From an uncultured Collinsella sp. (GTDB taxonomy: Bacteria; Actinomycetota; Coriobacteriia; Coriobacteriales; Coriobacteriaceae), in contig CATVQO010000012.1 in assembly GCA_958346165.1 (NCBI GenBank), positions 1-17,760 on the forward strand: DNA of 17,760 nt, given 5' to 3'. The notes beneath the pieces were generated by a model. It saw only the letters and a list, made by a program, of their open reading frames with translations. It searched no databases and had not been told where the DNA came from. Numbering within the stretch: the stretch's first letter is position 1; every line of letters starts with the position of its first letter. Both the position numbers and the translations under genes were made by a program. Positions 1 through 7,335 of the stretch are shown piece by piece.

Positions 1-80
1 TGCTCTCCGGCTCGTGCGGAACTCGCGATCGACCTTATGCCCCGCCCCTCGGGACGACGGGACAGATTAAAGGAGCACCC

Positions 81-1688
81 ATGGCAGGCAAGCCGCAAAC
101 ACTAGCTACGACCTCGGCATTCGAGATCTTGGGCCCCGTCATGGTCGGCCCCAGCTCATCGCACACCGCCGGCGCCCTGCGGTGCGCCCAAGTTGCTGCC
201 AGCCTGCTGGAAGGCCGCATCACCAAAGTCACCTTTGGCCTGTGGAACTCCTTCGCCCACACCTACCGCGGCCACGGCACCGACCGTGCGCTCGTCGCGG
301 GCATCCTGGGTCTCGACACCGATGACGAGAACATCAAGCGGGCCTTCGACCTCGCGCGCGAGCAGGGCCTCGAATATCACTTTGACATCAAGGGCGACGA
401 CGCCTCCATCCACCCCAACACCGTCGACATCGACATGGTCGACGACACGGGCGCCACGGCACAGGTTCGCGGCGAGAGCCTGGGCGGCGGCAAGATGCGC
501 ATCAGCCGCATTAACGGCGTCGGCGTCGACATCTCGGGCATGTACTCCACGCTCTTCGTGGCGCACAAGGACGTCCCCGGTGTACTCGCCGCGCTCACCA
601 ACCTGCTCGCCTACGCACACGTGAACATCGCCTTCTGCCGCACCTACCGCACCGAAGTAGGCGGCCAGGCCTACTCCGTCTTTGAGACCGACGGCGCGCC
701 CGACGACACCGTCGTCCCCATGCTGCGCAAGCTCGACAATGTCGATTACGCAACGTTTATCGAGCTCCCAGGCTCGGCCTCGTCGCTCTCCCCCGGCGTC
801 TCGGCCATGGAGATCTTCGACGACGGCGAGCAGCTGCTCGATGCGTGTGAGGAACTGGGGCTCAGCATCGGCGCCGTCATGGCCGTTCGCGAGGCGCGTC
901 TGACCGGCGAGGCCCACGCCGTCGCCGCCATGCGCCGCGTGCTCGACGTCATGCGCGAGGAGACCACGGCCCCCCTCGCAAATCCGCTGCGCTCACTCGG
1001 CGGGCTTATCGGCGGCGAGGCCAAGCTCGTCGAAGCCACCGGCCGCAACGATTTGAGTGCAAGCCTGATGGGCCCCGTTCAGACCGACGCCGTGGCCCGC
1101 GCCATGGCCGTGCTCGAGCGCTCCGCCACGATGGGTGTGATCGTCGCAGCTCCGACGGCAGGATCCGCGGGTGTTGTGCCCGGCTGCGTGCTGGCGCTCG
1201 CCGATCGCCTGCAGCTCGACGACGAGCAGGTCATGGACGCGTTCTACTGCGCAGCCGCCATCGGCCTCAACCTCACCACGAGCGCCTGCGTTGCCGGCGC
1301 CGAGGGCGGATGCCAGGCCGAGGTGGGAAGCGCCGCCGCCATGGCAGCCGCCGCGCTGGTGCAGATGCTCGGCGGCACGCCCGAGCAGGCGCTCGACGCC
1401 AGTTCCATCGCGCTGAGTAACCTGCTGGGCCTCGTTTGTGACCCCGTCGGTGGCCTCGTGGAGGTGCCCTGCCAAAACCGCAACGCCATCGGCGTGGCAG
1501 CGGCCTTTAGCTCGGCACAACTCGCCCTCGCAGGCATTAAGAGCTTGGTGCCGTTTGACCAGATGGCACATGTCATGCTCTCGGTGGGCCACGCGTTGCC
1601 AGCCACGCTGCGCGAGACGGCAAAGGGCGGCATCGCGCAGGCTCCGGCCGCACTTTCGGCCTGTGCAAAATGCGGTGTGTGCGGATAG
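81..1688 (+). CDS. sdaA: L-serine dehydratase (ammonia-lyase), iron-sulfur type, fused beta-ACT-alpha chain
   Basis: Deaminates L-serine to pyruvate and ammonia in the cytoplasm with an oxygen-labile [4Fe-4S] cluster that activates the substrate hydroxyl. The 535-residue chain opens with the beta-domain signature GPVMVGPSSSHTAGA (about residues 18-32). An ACT-like region follows around residues 155-205 (FVAHKDVPGVLAALTNLLA). The alpha domain runs from about residue 245. Cluster ligands are predicted as Cys411 (GGCQAEVG), Cys453 and Cys464 (CDPVGGLVEVPC). Their 42- and 11-residue spacing equals that of Cys343/385/396 in the Legionella enzyme. The chain ends in CAKCGVCG, giving Cys528, Cys531 and Cys534; a C-terminal Cys acts as the fourth ligand in the Legionella 'tail-in-mouth' structure. 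It is longer than E. coli SdaA (about 454) because of the ACT region. The start is chosen on AAAGGAG at 69-75, five bases upstream. The frame stays open to the window edge, but family N-termini match this Met. It is followed by a hairpin, so it is probably the last gene of its transcript. Confidence 0.95.
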   Translation: MAGKPQTLATTSAFEILGPVMVGPSSSHTAGALRCAQVAASLLEGRITKVTFGLWNSFAHTYRGHGTDRALVAGILGLDTDDENIKRAFDLAREQGLEYHFDIKGDDASIHPNTVDIDMVDDTGATAQVRGESLGGGKMRISRINGVGVDISGMYSTLFVAHKDVPGVLAALTNLLAYAHVNIAFCRTYRTEVGGQAYSVFETDGAPDDTVVPMLRKLDNVDYATFIELPGSASSLSPGVSAMEIFDDGEQLLDACEELGLSIGAVMAVREARLTGEAHAVAAMRRVLDVMREETTAPLANPLRSLGGLIGGEAKLVEATGRNDLSASLMGPVQTDAVARAMAVLERSATMGVIVAAPTAGSAGVVPGCVLALADRLQLDDEQVMDAFYCAAAIGLNLTTSACVAGAEGGCQAEVGSAAAMAAAALVQMLGGTPEQALDASSIALSNLLGLVCDPVGGLVEVPCQNRNAIGVAAAFSSAQLALAGIKSLVPFDQMAHVMLSVGHALPATLRETAKGGIAQAPAALSACAKCGVCG

Positions 1689-1706
1689 CGACAAAGAACG
1701 ACTCAA

Positions 1707-1728
1707 AGGTGGGACAAATGTCCCACCT
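1707..1728 (+). terminator. Hairpin terminator after sdaA
   Basis: A perfect 10-base inverted repeat, AGGTGGGACA / TGTCCCACCT, sits 18 bases after the sdaA stop with only two bases between the arms (about 9 pairs with a 4-base loop in practice). It is followed by TCTTTTG. TCAAA before it and TTTGA after it can extend the stem, so it could work in both directions. The U tract is short, hence moderate confidence in rho-independent termination. Confidence 0.7.
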
Positions 1729-1774
1729 CTTTTGAATGCCACCGTTTCCGTACCACAAACAGCAGGGCAATCGC

Positions 1775-1780
1775 TATAAT
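1775..1780 (+). promoter_or_regulatory. Putative -10 box of the L,D-transpeptidase gene
   Basis: A consensus TATAAT lies in the 149-base gap between sdaA and the L,D-transpeptidase gene, downstream of the sdaA hairpin and about 58 bases before the chosen start codon. At a 17-base spacer the -35 position (1752-1757) reads ACCACA, a poor match, and there is no TGn extension. It is therefore a plausible sigma-70-type promoter with a weak -35, and may need an activator. Confidence 0.5.
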
Positions 1781-1822
1781 GCAAGCCCAGTAAAAACACG
1801 ATGAACCGCAAGGCGAAAATCG

Positions 1823-1827
1823 AAGGA
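1823..1827 (+). promoter_or_regulatory. Ribosome binding site that decides the L,D-transpeptidase start
   Basis: AAGGA at 1823-1827 is only one base before the ATG at 1829 but ten bases before the in-frame ATG at 1838. The spacing favours 1838 and removes three residues from the longest reading frame. Confidence 0.6.
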
Positions 1828-1837
1828 TATGCATACG

Positions 1838-3571
1838 ATGTCGCAAAACGATCGAACTCAACTGATTCCCGATCCGCAGCAGCCGAGCAGGCACGCCGGC
1901 GGCGTTCAGTCGCCGCGTCCTATCGCGCCGAGCCACGGTCAGCAGCGTGGTGCGGCAAACGCTTCTCAACGCCCGAACCAACAGCGACAGCAGCGTCAAC
2001 AACGTCAGCAGCACCAGGCAAACGGCAATGCGCCCAAGCAGCCCCCCACGCACGCTCGAGGCGATCGCGGCCCCGCGCGCAAGTCCGCCGGCAACAATAA
2101 GTCGGGCAAAAAGACGACGCTCTTTGTCGTCCTGGGTCTAATCGTCATTGTCTATATCGTAGGCGTCGTAGCATTTTCGCAGGTAGCCTACCCCAACACC
2201 ACCATCGCCGGCGTCGACGTCTCGTTCTCCAACGCTTCGTCTGCCGCCACCAAGGTCAACTCGGCATGGAAGCACTATAAGCTCACCGTGACAGGCGATG
2301 ACTTTAGCTGGACCTATCAGCCCGAGTCCGATGAGCCCATTGTCGACGGCGAAGCTGCTGCAAAAGAAATCATCAACCACAACGAAGCCTTTATTTGGCC
2401 GGTCCGCCTTGTGGAATCCTTAAGCGGCAAGACCAAAACAACTGCTACCTCCAACGAAGTCGATCTTGATCAAGACGTCGACCTGTCCATGCTCTCCGAC
2501 ACCTTTGACCAAAAGAAGTTTGAGAAGGATCTGGGCGCTGCCATCGACGAGTTTAACGAGGGGCGTTCGGGCACGTTCGAGGCCAATAGCTCCTATGACG
2601 AGCAGGCCGGCAAGTTTACCGTCGAGAAGGCGCGCTCCAACGAAAAACTCAACCGCGAGCATGTCATTAAGTATGCCGAGCTCGAGCTTGCCTCGCTGGC
2701 CGAGACCGTAGATCTTTCCAAGCTCGGCAACGATGCCTATGAGCCGCTCAATGGAACGCTGACCGATGATCAGATTCAGGCCGCATGCGATGCCGCCAAC
2801 AACTTCCTGGGCGTCAACGTGACCCTCAAGCTCAACGGCGAGGATGCCGGCAAGGTTGATGGCAGCTCCGTGTTGCAGTGGATCAGCTTTGCCGATCCCG
2901 CCAACCCCACGCTCGATACGTCGCAGATCAGTAGCTGGGCAGCCGAGCTCGCCAACGGCTTTAATACCGTGGGCTCCACTCGCTGGTGGACGCGCGCCGA
3001 TGGCAAGCAGTGCGCCGTCGAAGGCGGCGACTTTGGTTGGTCCATCGACAGCAGTTCGCTCGCCAAGCAGGTCGAGGACGCCATTAACAACAAGCAGACC
3101 GGCGAGATCGAGATCAAGTACTCCCAGAAGGCCGACACCTTTACCGCAAAGGGAGAGCCCGACTGGAAGGCGTATATCGACGTCGACCTGTCCGAACAGC
3201 ACGCGCGCTACTATGACGAGAACGGAAATATCGTTTGGGAGGCCAACTTTATTTCCGGCAAACCGGGCGAAGACGCCACCCCCGAAGGCGTGTGGCAGAT
3301 CAACAGCAACGACGGCGGCAGTACCCTGATCGGAGCCAAGGACCCCGAGACCGGTAAGCCCAAATACGAAAGCCCGGTGAGCTACTGGATGCCGTTTGAG
3401 GGCAATATGATCGGCTTCCACGATGCCACCTGGCAAAACGACAAGAGCTTCGATAATGCCGAGTCGTACAAGTGGTGCGGCAGCCACGGTTGCATCAACC
3501 TGCGCCTGGCAGACGCCAAGGCACTTCACGACCGCATCAAAGTCGGCCTGTGCGTGGTTGTCCACTCGTAG
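1838..3571 (+). CDS. Membrane-anchored L,D-transpeptidase (YkuD) with peptidoglycan-binding-like region
   Basis: Predicted to form 3-3 (meso-diaminopimelate) cross-links in peptidoglycan, or to attach proteins to it, on the outer face of the membrane. In the 577-residue product, residues 1-92 are a hydrophilic tail rich in Gln, Pro and Arg. Residues 94-113 form one transmembrane helix (LFVVLGLIVIVYIVGVVAF), with a basic stretch before it, so the catalytic part is outside. Residues about 119-430 resemble the weakly conserved VanW/PG_binding_4-type repeats that precede YkuD domains; the phrase TTIAGVDVSFSNASSAA is typical. The YkuD domain spans about 442-577 and carries the motif SHGCINLR with Cys552 as nucleophile, His550, and the upstream His528 (GFHDATW). 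The last residues are the domain's end, so it is complete. The gene has its own putative promoter and is followed by a hairpin, so it is probably monocistronic. Family assignment is firm; the exact cross-linking role is inferred. Confidence 0.93.
   Translation: MSQNDRTQLIPDPQQPSRHAGGVQSPRPIAPSHGQQRGAANASQRPNQQRQQRQQRQQHQANGNAPKQPPTHARGDRGPARKSAGNNKSGKKTTLFVVLGLIVIVYIVGVVAFSQVAYPNTTIAGVDVSFSNASSAATKVNSAWKHYKLTVTGDDFSWTYQPESDEPIVDGEAAAKEIINHNEAFIWPVRLVESLSGKTKTTATSNEVDLDQDVDLSMLSDTFDQKKFEKDLGAAIDEFNEGRSGTFEANSSYDEQAGKFTVEKARSNEKLNREHVIKYAELELASLAETVDLSKLGNDAYEPLNGTLTDDQIQAACDAANNFLGVNVTLKLNGEDAGKVDGSSVLQWISFADPANPTLDTSQISSWAAELANGFNTVGSTRWWTRADGKQCAVEGGDFGWSIDSSSLAKQVEDAINNKQTGEIEIKYSQKADTFTAKGEPDWKAYIDVDLSEQHARYYDENGNIVWEANFISGKPGEDATPEGVWQINSNDGGSTLIGAKDPETGKPKYESPVSYWMPFEGNMIGFHDATWQNDKSFDNAESYKWCGSHGCINLRLADAKALHDRIKVGLCVVVHS
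1979..2014 (+). repeat. Four 9-base in-frame repeats encoding Gln-Gln-Arg/His
   Basis: Four consecutive 9-base units of the type CARCARCGN encode QQR QQR QQR QQH in the cytoplasmic tail of the L,D-transpeptidase. Synonymous CAA/CAG and CGA/CGT differences between units show that they are not a recent slippage product. The stretch lies in a disordered Gln-rich segment. Confidence 0.8.
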
Positions 3572-3640
3572 TACAACGCGCGCATTCCTACAACGTGGAA
3601 CCACTGCGACCAATCTAACAGTTCCGAAAGAAACCGTCCT

Positions 3641-3668
3641 ATGCGCCCGCCCCAACCGGTGGGCGCAT
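3641..3668 (+). terminator. GC-rich hairpin between the transpeptidase gene and the exporter operon
   Basis: ATGCGCCC (3641-3648) is the exact reverse complement of GGGCGCAT (3661-3668). A G-T pair and two further G-C pairs extend the stem to 11 pairs around a six-base CCAACC loop. It lies 69 bases after the transpeptidase stop and is followed by ATAATTATC, which is T-poor for a classical rho-independent terminator. It may end the upstream transcript, or act as a leader structure, because its right arm touches the TATAAT at 3668-3673. Confidence 0.5.
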
Positions 3669-3673
3669 ATAAT
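3668..3673 (+). promoter_or_regulatory. Possible -10 box of the exporter operon
   Basis: TATAAT starts at the last base of the hairpin's right arm and lies 30 bases before the start codon of the membrane-fusion protein. At 16-18 base spacers the -35 position falls inside the hairpin and reads GC-rich sequence with no TTGACA resemblance. A chance occurrence is quite possible. Confidence 0.3.
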
Positions 3674-3691
3674 TATCGAGGTTCTTTCTAT

Positions 3692-3698
3692 AAAGGAG
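3692..3698 (+). promoter_or_regulatory. Ribosome binding site that decides the start of the membrane-fusion protein
   Basis: AAAGGAG five bases before the ATG at 3704 selects this codon over the in-frame ATG at 3641, which sits inside the hairpin and has no Shine-Dalgarno sequence. Confidence 0.85.
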
Positions 3699-3703
3699 AC
3701 GCT

Positions 3704-5140
3704 ATGCCGAATGTCCCCACGATCACCCCGGGCCCAGATGATACCGAGCGCACGCCCGAAGGTGCCACCGAAACGATTCCTCTGATTACAAACGTACATG
3801 CCGACAAGCAGAGCGGACGCACGAACGATACGGCCGAGATTTCCGATGAAGAGGCATATGCCAAGCTCAAGGCAAAGCGTGCCGAACGTCGACGCAAAAA
3901 GCTGATTCGTCGCGGTATTGCCGCCGGCGTCGTGGGTGCCATCGCGCTCACTGCCATTGTCGCAACCCTTGTTATCAATGCGCAGCCACAGGGCGCTAGC
4001 GATCCTGTGACCGACATGGCGACCGAGGGCACGTTTACCACAACGGTCGAGGCGAAAGGCCAGCTCAAACCCATTTCGTCCTCAGTGGTCTCCCCTTCTG
4101 TCGACGGAACGGTCGATTCAATCAACGTGCAGGCAGGCCAATCCGTCAACGAGGGCGACGTGCTTATGACCATTAAAAACGACGAGCTCGATCGCAACGT
4201 TGCCGAGGCGCAGCGTGCAGTTGCAGCCGCTCAAGAAGACCTCGCCAACGCACAGAAAGCCGCAGCCGCTGCGCAGGCCACCCCAACGATGGACGATGAT
4301 GGAGCTTCCGCAGCAGCTGGCATCACCGCCGCATCAGCGGACACAAACGCCGTATCGGCCGCACAGCGCAGCCTCGCATCGGCCCAGGCAAACCTCGATC
4401 AGGCGAACGCCAAGGCAGCCAGCCGTACGGTCACGGCCCCGAGCTCGGGCAGCATCGTGGAGCTCAACGCCAAGGTGGGCGCCACGGTAACAGGCGGCAT
4501 GATCATGGGCGAAAGCGACACGAGCAGCGGAAAGCAGTGCATGCAGATCGCCGACCTATCTAAGATGAAGGTGACCGTGCAGGTGGGCGAAAAGGACATC
4601 GCCAAGATCGCCGTTGGACAGAGCGCCAACGTCACGTATCCCGCGTTTCCCGATATCGTGAGCCAGGGCACCGTCACGGCTATCGCGTCGGTGGCAAACT
4701 CCGATGCCGCCAACGGTGGCGGCGGCAGCGTAACCTTTAACGTCGACATCCTCATCGAGGCGCCCGACGCGCGCCTGAAGCCGGGCATGACGGCCGAGGT
4801 ATCGGTGGTGACCGAGCAGCTCGACGACGTGGTGATGGTGCCGACGATGGCGCTCATGACCGAAGACGGCGAACACTATTACGTCAACGTGGCAACCGAT
4901 GACGAGGGCAAGCAAACCCATCGCGTGAAGGTGGCCGTCGTGACGCAAAACGACAACGAAGCCGTAGTCGGCAAGACACAGGTCAAGCGCGACGACCAGG
5001 GCAACGAGATCAACCCCAACGTGCCGGTTACCAAGCTGCGCGATGGCGACACGCTCGTCATGGACACCGAAGCGGACGCAACGGCTGACGGCGGCTACAG
5101 CGCGGATTCGGGCAGTATGCCAGCCGATGAGGACATGTAA
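3704..5140 (+). CDS. MacA/HlyD-type periplasmic-adaptor-like (membrane-fusion) protein of an ABC exporter
   Basis: Predicted adaptor that works outside the membrane with the ATPase and permease encoded next. The 478-residue product has a charged cytoplasmic tail (1-70) and a single transmembrane segment at about 71-91 (AAGVVGAIALTAIVATLVIN). A biotinyl-lipoyl-like strand region follows at about 126-153 (SPSVDGTVDSINVQAGQSV), then an Ala/Gln-rich coiled-coil hairpin (about 155-240). The second lipoyl half is VTAPSSGSIVELNAKVGATV, and the beta-barrel region contains KPGMTAEVSVV. The C-terminus is an acidic Ala/Asp/Ser-rich tail. The order matches MacA-like proteins. In a Gram-positive cell there is no outer-membrane channel, so the adaptor probably stabilises the transporter or captures substrate in the wall. 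The stop overlaps the next start by one base (TAATG). The substrate (peptide, macrolide, lipid or siderophore) cannot be read from the sequence. Confidence 0.9.
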   Translation: MPNVPTITPGPDDTERTPEGATETIPLITNVHADKQSGRTNDTAEISDEEAYAKLKAKRAERRRKKLIRRGIAAGVVGAIALTAIVATLVINAQPQGASDPVTDMATEGTFTTTVEAKGQLKPISSSVVSPSVDGTVDSINVQAGQSVNEGDVLMTIKNDELDRNVAEAQRAVAAAQEDLANAQKAAAAAQATPTMDDDGASAAAGITAASADTNAVSAAQRSLASAQANLDQANAKAASRTVTAPSSGSIVELNAKVGATVTGGMIMGESDTSSGKQCMQIADLSKMKVTVQVGEKDIAKIAVGQSANVTYPAFPDIVSQGTVTAIASVANSDAANGGGGSVTFNVDILIEAPDARLKPGMTAEVSVVTEQLDDVVMVPTMALMTEDGEHYYVNVATDDEGKQTHRVKVAVVTQNDNEAVVGKTQVKRDDQGNEINPNVPVTKLRDGDTLVMDTEADATADGGYSADSGSMPADEDM

Positions 5141-5913
5141 TGCGTCCCGTTATCGACATCCGCAACGTGCACCGCATCTTTGAGAGCGAGGCGGGGTGCG
5201 CCCACATCCTGCACAACGTGAGCCTGGCGGTAGATCCCGGCGAGTTCGTCGCCATTACCGGCCCTTCGGGCTCGGGCAAGTCAACGCTCATGAACATCCT
5301 GGGCTGTCTGGACAAACCGACGGCGGGCGACTATTACCTGCAAGGGCTCAACGTGGCCGAGCTTGACGATGACGAGCTCACCGAAGTTCGCGCCCTGAGT
5401 ATTGGCTTTGTCTTTCAGAGTTTCAACCTGCTGCCGCGCCTGTCGGTTATCGAAAACGTCATGCTGCCGCTGGCCTACACCAATGTGCCCCGTAGCCAGC
5501 GCGAAATGCGCGCCGTGCACGCGCTGCAGGCTGTCACGCTGCCCGTCGACCACTGGGACCACCGCATATCCGAGCTCTCGGGCGGCCAGATGCAGCGCGT
5601 CGCAATCGCGCGCGCCCTCGTCAATGACCCGCCCATCATTCTGGCCGACGAGCCGACGGGAAACCTGGACTCCGCCACTGGAGCGCTTGTGATGGAGACC
5701 TTCCATAAGCTCCAGAAGCGCGGCAAAACCATCGTGCTTATCACACACGACCCCAGCATCGCCGCCGAGGCCGACCGTGCCATGACCATCCGCGACGGTC
5801 GCATTCACGACGGCGCGTATATTCCACATGCACCGCGGACCCTGCGCAGCGCCGTAGATAGCCTGCCCATGATTTCCGCCTCCACCAACCCGCCGAAAGG
5901 AGTGGTGGCATGA
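5140..5913 (+). CDS. ABC transporter ATP-binding protein, MacB/LolD type
   Basis: Cytoplasmic ATPase that powers the FtsX-like permease encoded immediately downstream. The 257-residue protein has every expected motif: Walker [10 protein letters not shown] (41-49), Q-loop Gln93 in [14 protein letters not shown], signature LSGGQ (146-150), Walker B ILADEP with catalytic Glu171, the D-loop GNLDS, and H-loop His203 (VLITHD). It resembles the MacB/LolD subfamily of mechanotransmission transporters, with the typical INILG-like and NLLPRLSV phrases. A C-terminal extension of about 30 residues after the ATPase core is of unknown use. The start ATG overlaps the previous stop by one base, and the stop overlaps the permease start as ATGA, so all three proteins are translationally coupled. 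Confidence 0.95.
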   Translation: MRPVIDIRNVHRIFESEAGCAHILHNVSLAVDPGEFVAITGPSGSGKSTLMNILGCLDKPTAGDYYLQGLNVAELDDDELTEVRALSIGFVFQSFNLLPRLSVIENVMLPLAYTNVPRSQREMRAVHALQAVTLPVDHWDHRISELSGGQMQRVAIARALVNDPPIILADEPTGNLDSATGALVMETFHKLQKRGKTIVLITHDPSIAAEADRAMTIRDGRIHDGAYIPHAPRTLRSAVDSLPMISASTNPPKGVVA

Positions 5914-7124
5914 GCGCCCGCGATCTCATCCAGGAAGCCCTTCACTCGCTCGAAGCCAACAAGGGGCGCAGCCTGCTCACCATCCTGGGCATTGTCATCG
6001 GCATCGCCTCGGTTATCGCCATGACTTCGCTCATCGGCGGTATCCAAAACAGCCTGGTCAACAGTCTGGGCCTCAATGCGGCACGCATGGTGCAAATCTA
6101 TTCGTCGCAAGAACTCACCGAGTCGGACATCGAGAAGCTTCAAAAACTGGTGCCGCAGATAGAGCAGATCGGCATTGTCGACAGCGCGTATACCGAGTAT
6201 AAGACCGGCGATAAAAGCTATACCGTCATGGCACAGGGTGTCGATAGCGACATGCTCGACGCCGTGGGGGCCAGCAAGCTCGTTGCGGGGCGTACCTATT
6301 CCCAGGCCGAGTCTCAATCAGGCTCGCGCGTGGCGCTCATCAGCCGCGGCGGCGCCGATCAGCTGTACGGCAACGAACAGGATGCGCTGGGGAAAACCAT
6401 CAAGGTGTCCAACGGCGAGGTGCAGATTGTAGGCGTGATTGATGGCGGCAGCGACTCCATGGGCTCTCTCACGCTGTATATGCCACGCGAAACCATCTCA
6501 GGTCTGTTTGGCGACGAGAATCCCTCATTCCCCAGCGTGACGGCACTTGCCGCCGAGGGCACGGACATGGACGAGCTTTGTAAGACCATCGAGTCCAAGG
6601 TGCGCGCGATGAAGGGCATCGCGGAGGATGATGAGTACGACAGTGTATCGGCGACCTCCATGAAAAGCGCCATCGATGCGCTCAACTCCTTTATGGGCGC
6701 GTTCTCACTCATCATGGGTGCTGTCGCCAGTCTCTCGCTGCTTGTCGGCGGTATCGGCATTATGAACATGATGCTCACCAACGTGACTGAGCGCATCCGC
6801 GAGATCGGCATCCGCCGCGCTCTGGGCGCCAGTCGTCGCGATATCACCGCCCAGTTTTTGGCCGAGTCTTCGGCATTGTGCATCACCGGCGGTCTGCTGG
6901 GTGTCCTGATTGGCTATCTGCTGGCCTGGGCTCTTGCGATGTTTGCCGCAGGATCAGGGATTCTTGGCGAGCTCGGTGCCAGCGGGCAAATCACACCGAG
7001 CTTTTCAATCGCCACGGTGCTGCTGGCCTTCGCCGTCTCCGTCGGCATCGGCGTAATCTTTGGCTTCTACCCCGCTCGCCGCGCGGCAAAGCTCGACCCG
7101 GTGGAGTGCCTACGCTACCAGTAA
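5910..7124 (+). CDS. ABC transporter permease, MacB/FtsX family
   Basis: Membrane component of the three-gene exporter. The 404-residue product has the standard MacB layout. There is a first transmembrane helix near residues 19-43 (SLLTILGIVIGIASVIAM), then a large extracytoplasmic MacB_PCD-like domain (about 45-265). Three C-terminal helices follow, around FSLIMGAVASLSLLVGGIG, LCITGGLLGVLIGYLLAWAL and VLLAFAVSVGIGVIFGFYP. The conserved cytoplasmic loop TERIREIGIRRALGASRRDI between the second and third helices contacts the ATPase. The chain ends in the family-typical PARRAAKLDPVECLRYQ. AAAGGAG at 5894-5900 precedes the start, which overlaps the ATPase stop (ATGA). This is the last plus-strand gene; the DNA after it is mobile-element debris. 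Confidence 0.94.
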   Translation: MSARDLIQEALHSLEANKGRSLLTILGIVIGIASVIAMTSLIGGIQNSLVNSLGLNAARMVQIYSSQELTESDIEKLQKLVPQIEQIGIVDSAYTEYKTGDKSYTVMAQGVDSDMLDAVGASKLVAGRTYSQAESQSGSRVALISRGGADQLYGNEQDALGKTIKVSNGEVQIVGVIDGGSDSMGSLTLYMPRETISGLFGDENPSFPSVTALAAEGTDMDELCKTIESKVRAMKGIAEDDEYDSVSATSMKSAIDALNSFMGAFSLIMGAVASLSLLVGGIGIMNMMLTNVTERIREIGIRRALGASRRDITAQFLAESSALCITGGLLGVLIGYLLAWALAMFAAGSGILGELGASGQITPSFSIATVLLAFAVSVGIGVIFGFYPARRAAKLDPVECLRYQ

Positions 7125-7132
7125 GCCACCAC

Positions 7133-7209
7133 CAACAAGTTGCGGTGAATTAGGGACTGAATACGCTATCTAGCAGCAAAAACAGACACTATTTCACCGC
7201 AACTTATTG
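7133..7209. mobile_element. 77-base MITE-like element with 17-base inverted ends
   Basis: CAACAAGTTGCGGTGAA (7133-7149) and TTCACCGCAACTTATTG (7193-7209) are inverted copies with one mismatch; the inner 13 bases are identical. The 43-base interior contains no gene. The element begins 9 bases after the permease stop and abuts the broken IS21 transposase fragment, so it may have inserted there. It lies between convergent genes and could also fold into a long hairpin acting as a bidirectional terminator, though the loop is long for that. No clear target-site duplication is visible. Classification as mobile is inferred from structure and position. Confidence 0.5.
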
Positions 7210-7310
7210 AAGGGCTGCTTGCGCCAGTTCCGGGCGTCGTGCTCGAGCTTTTGGCGGATGACGGGCTTATACGGGTCGAGCTTGCTCGGGGCGCTCCTCC
7301 TCGCGGGTGG
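7206..7310 (-). pseudogene. Fragment of an IS21-family IstA transposase
   Basis: Read on the minus strand from about 7310 down to 7206, the frame gives RRSAPSKLDPYKPVIRQK followed by LEHDARNWRKQPFN. SKLDPYKPxI...RKQ is characteristic of the region just after the helix-turn-helix of IS21-family IstA proteins, where RKQRHTA normally follows. Here the match stops after RKQ, at the edge of the inverted-repeat element, and a TGA closes the frame at 7194-7196. Upstream of the match the frame is Arg/Ala/Pro-rich with no recognisable domain. Only about 30 codons of a protein of several hundred remain, with no start and no IstB. The frame differs from that of the neighbouring cobK. The match is from memory of the family and was not searched. 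Confidence 0.6.
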
Positions 7311-7335
7311 GAGGGCGCGCAGGCGCGGCGAGCGC

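Noticed and set aside
1..80. Possible tail of an upstream gene
   Set aside because: All three plus frames stay open across much of this short stretch, so nothing can be assigned beyond the sdaA ribosome binding site at 69-75.
993..1811. 272-codon minus-strand open frame reaching past the sdaA terminator
   Set aside because: Antisense to the Fe-S half of sdaA, where the cysteine spacing proves the plus frame; the product has no domain.
1979..2014. CRISPR-like short repeats
   Set aside because: These are contiguous 9-base codon repeats inside a coding region, without spacers; no CRISPR array is present in the window.
2420..3799. 459-codon minus-strand open frame
   Set aside because: It is antisense to the L,D-transpeptidase gene, which has a clear YkuD motif, a membrane helix and a ribosome binding site. 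The antisense product is Gly/Val/Arg-rich with no domain.
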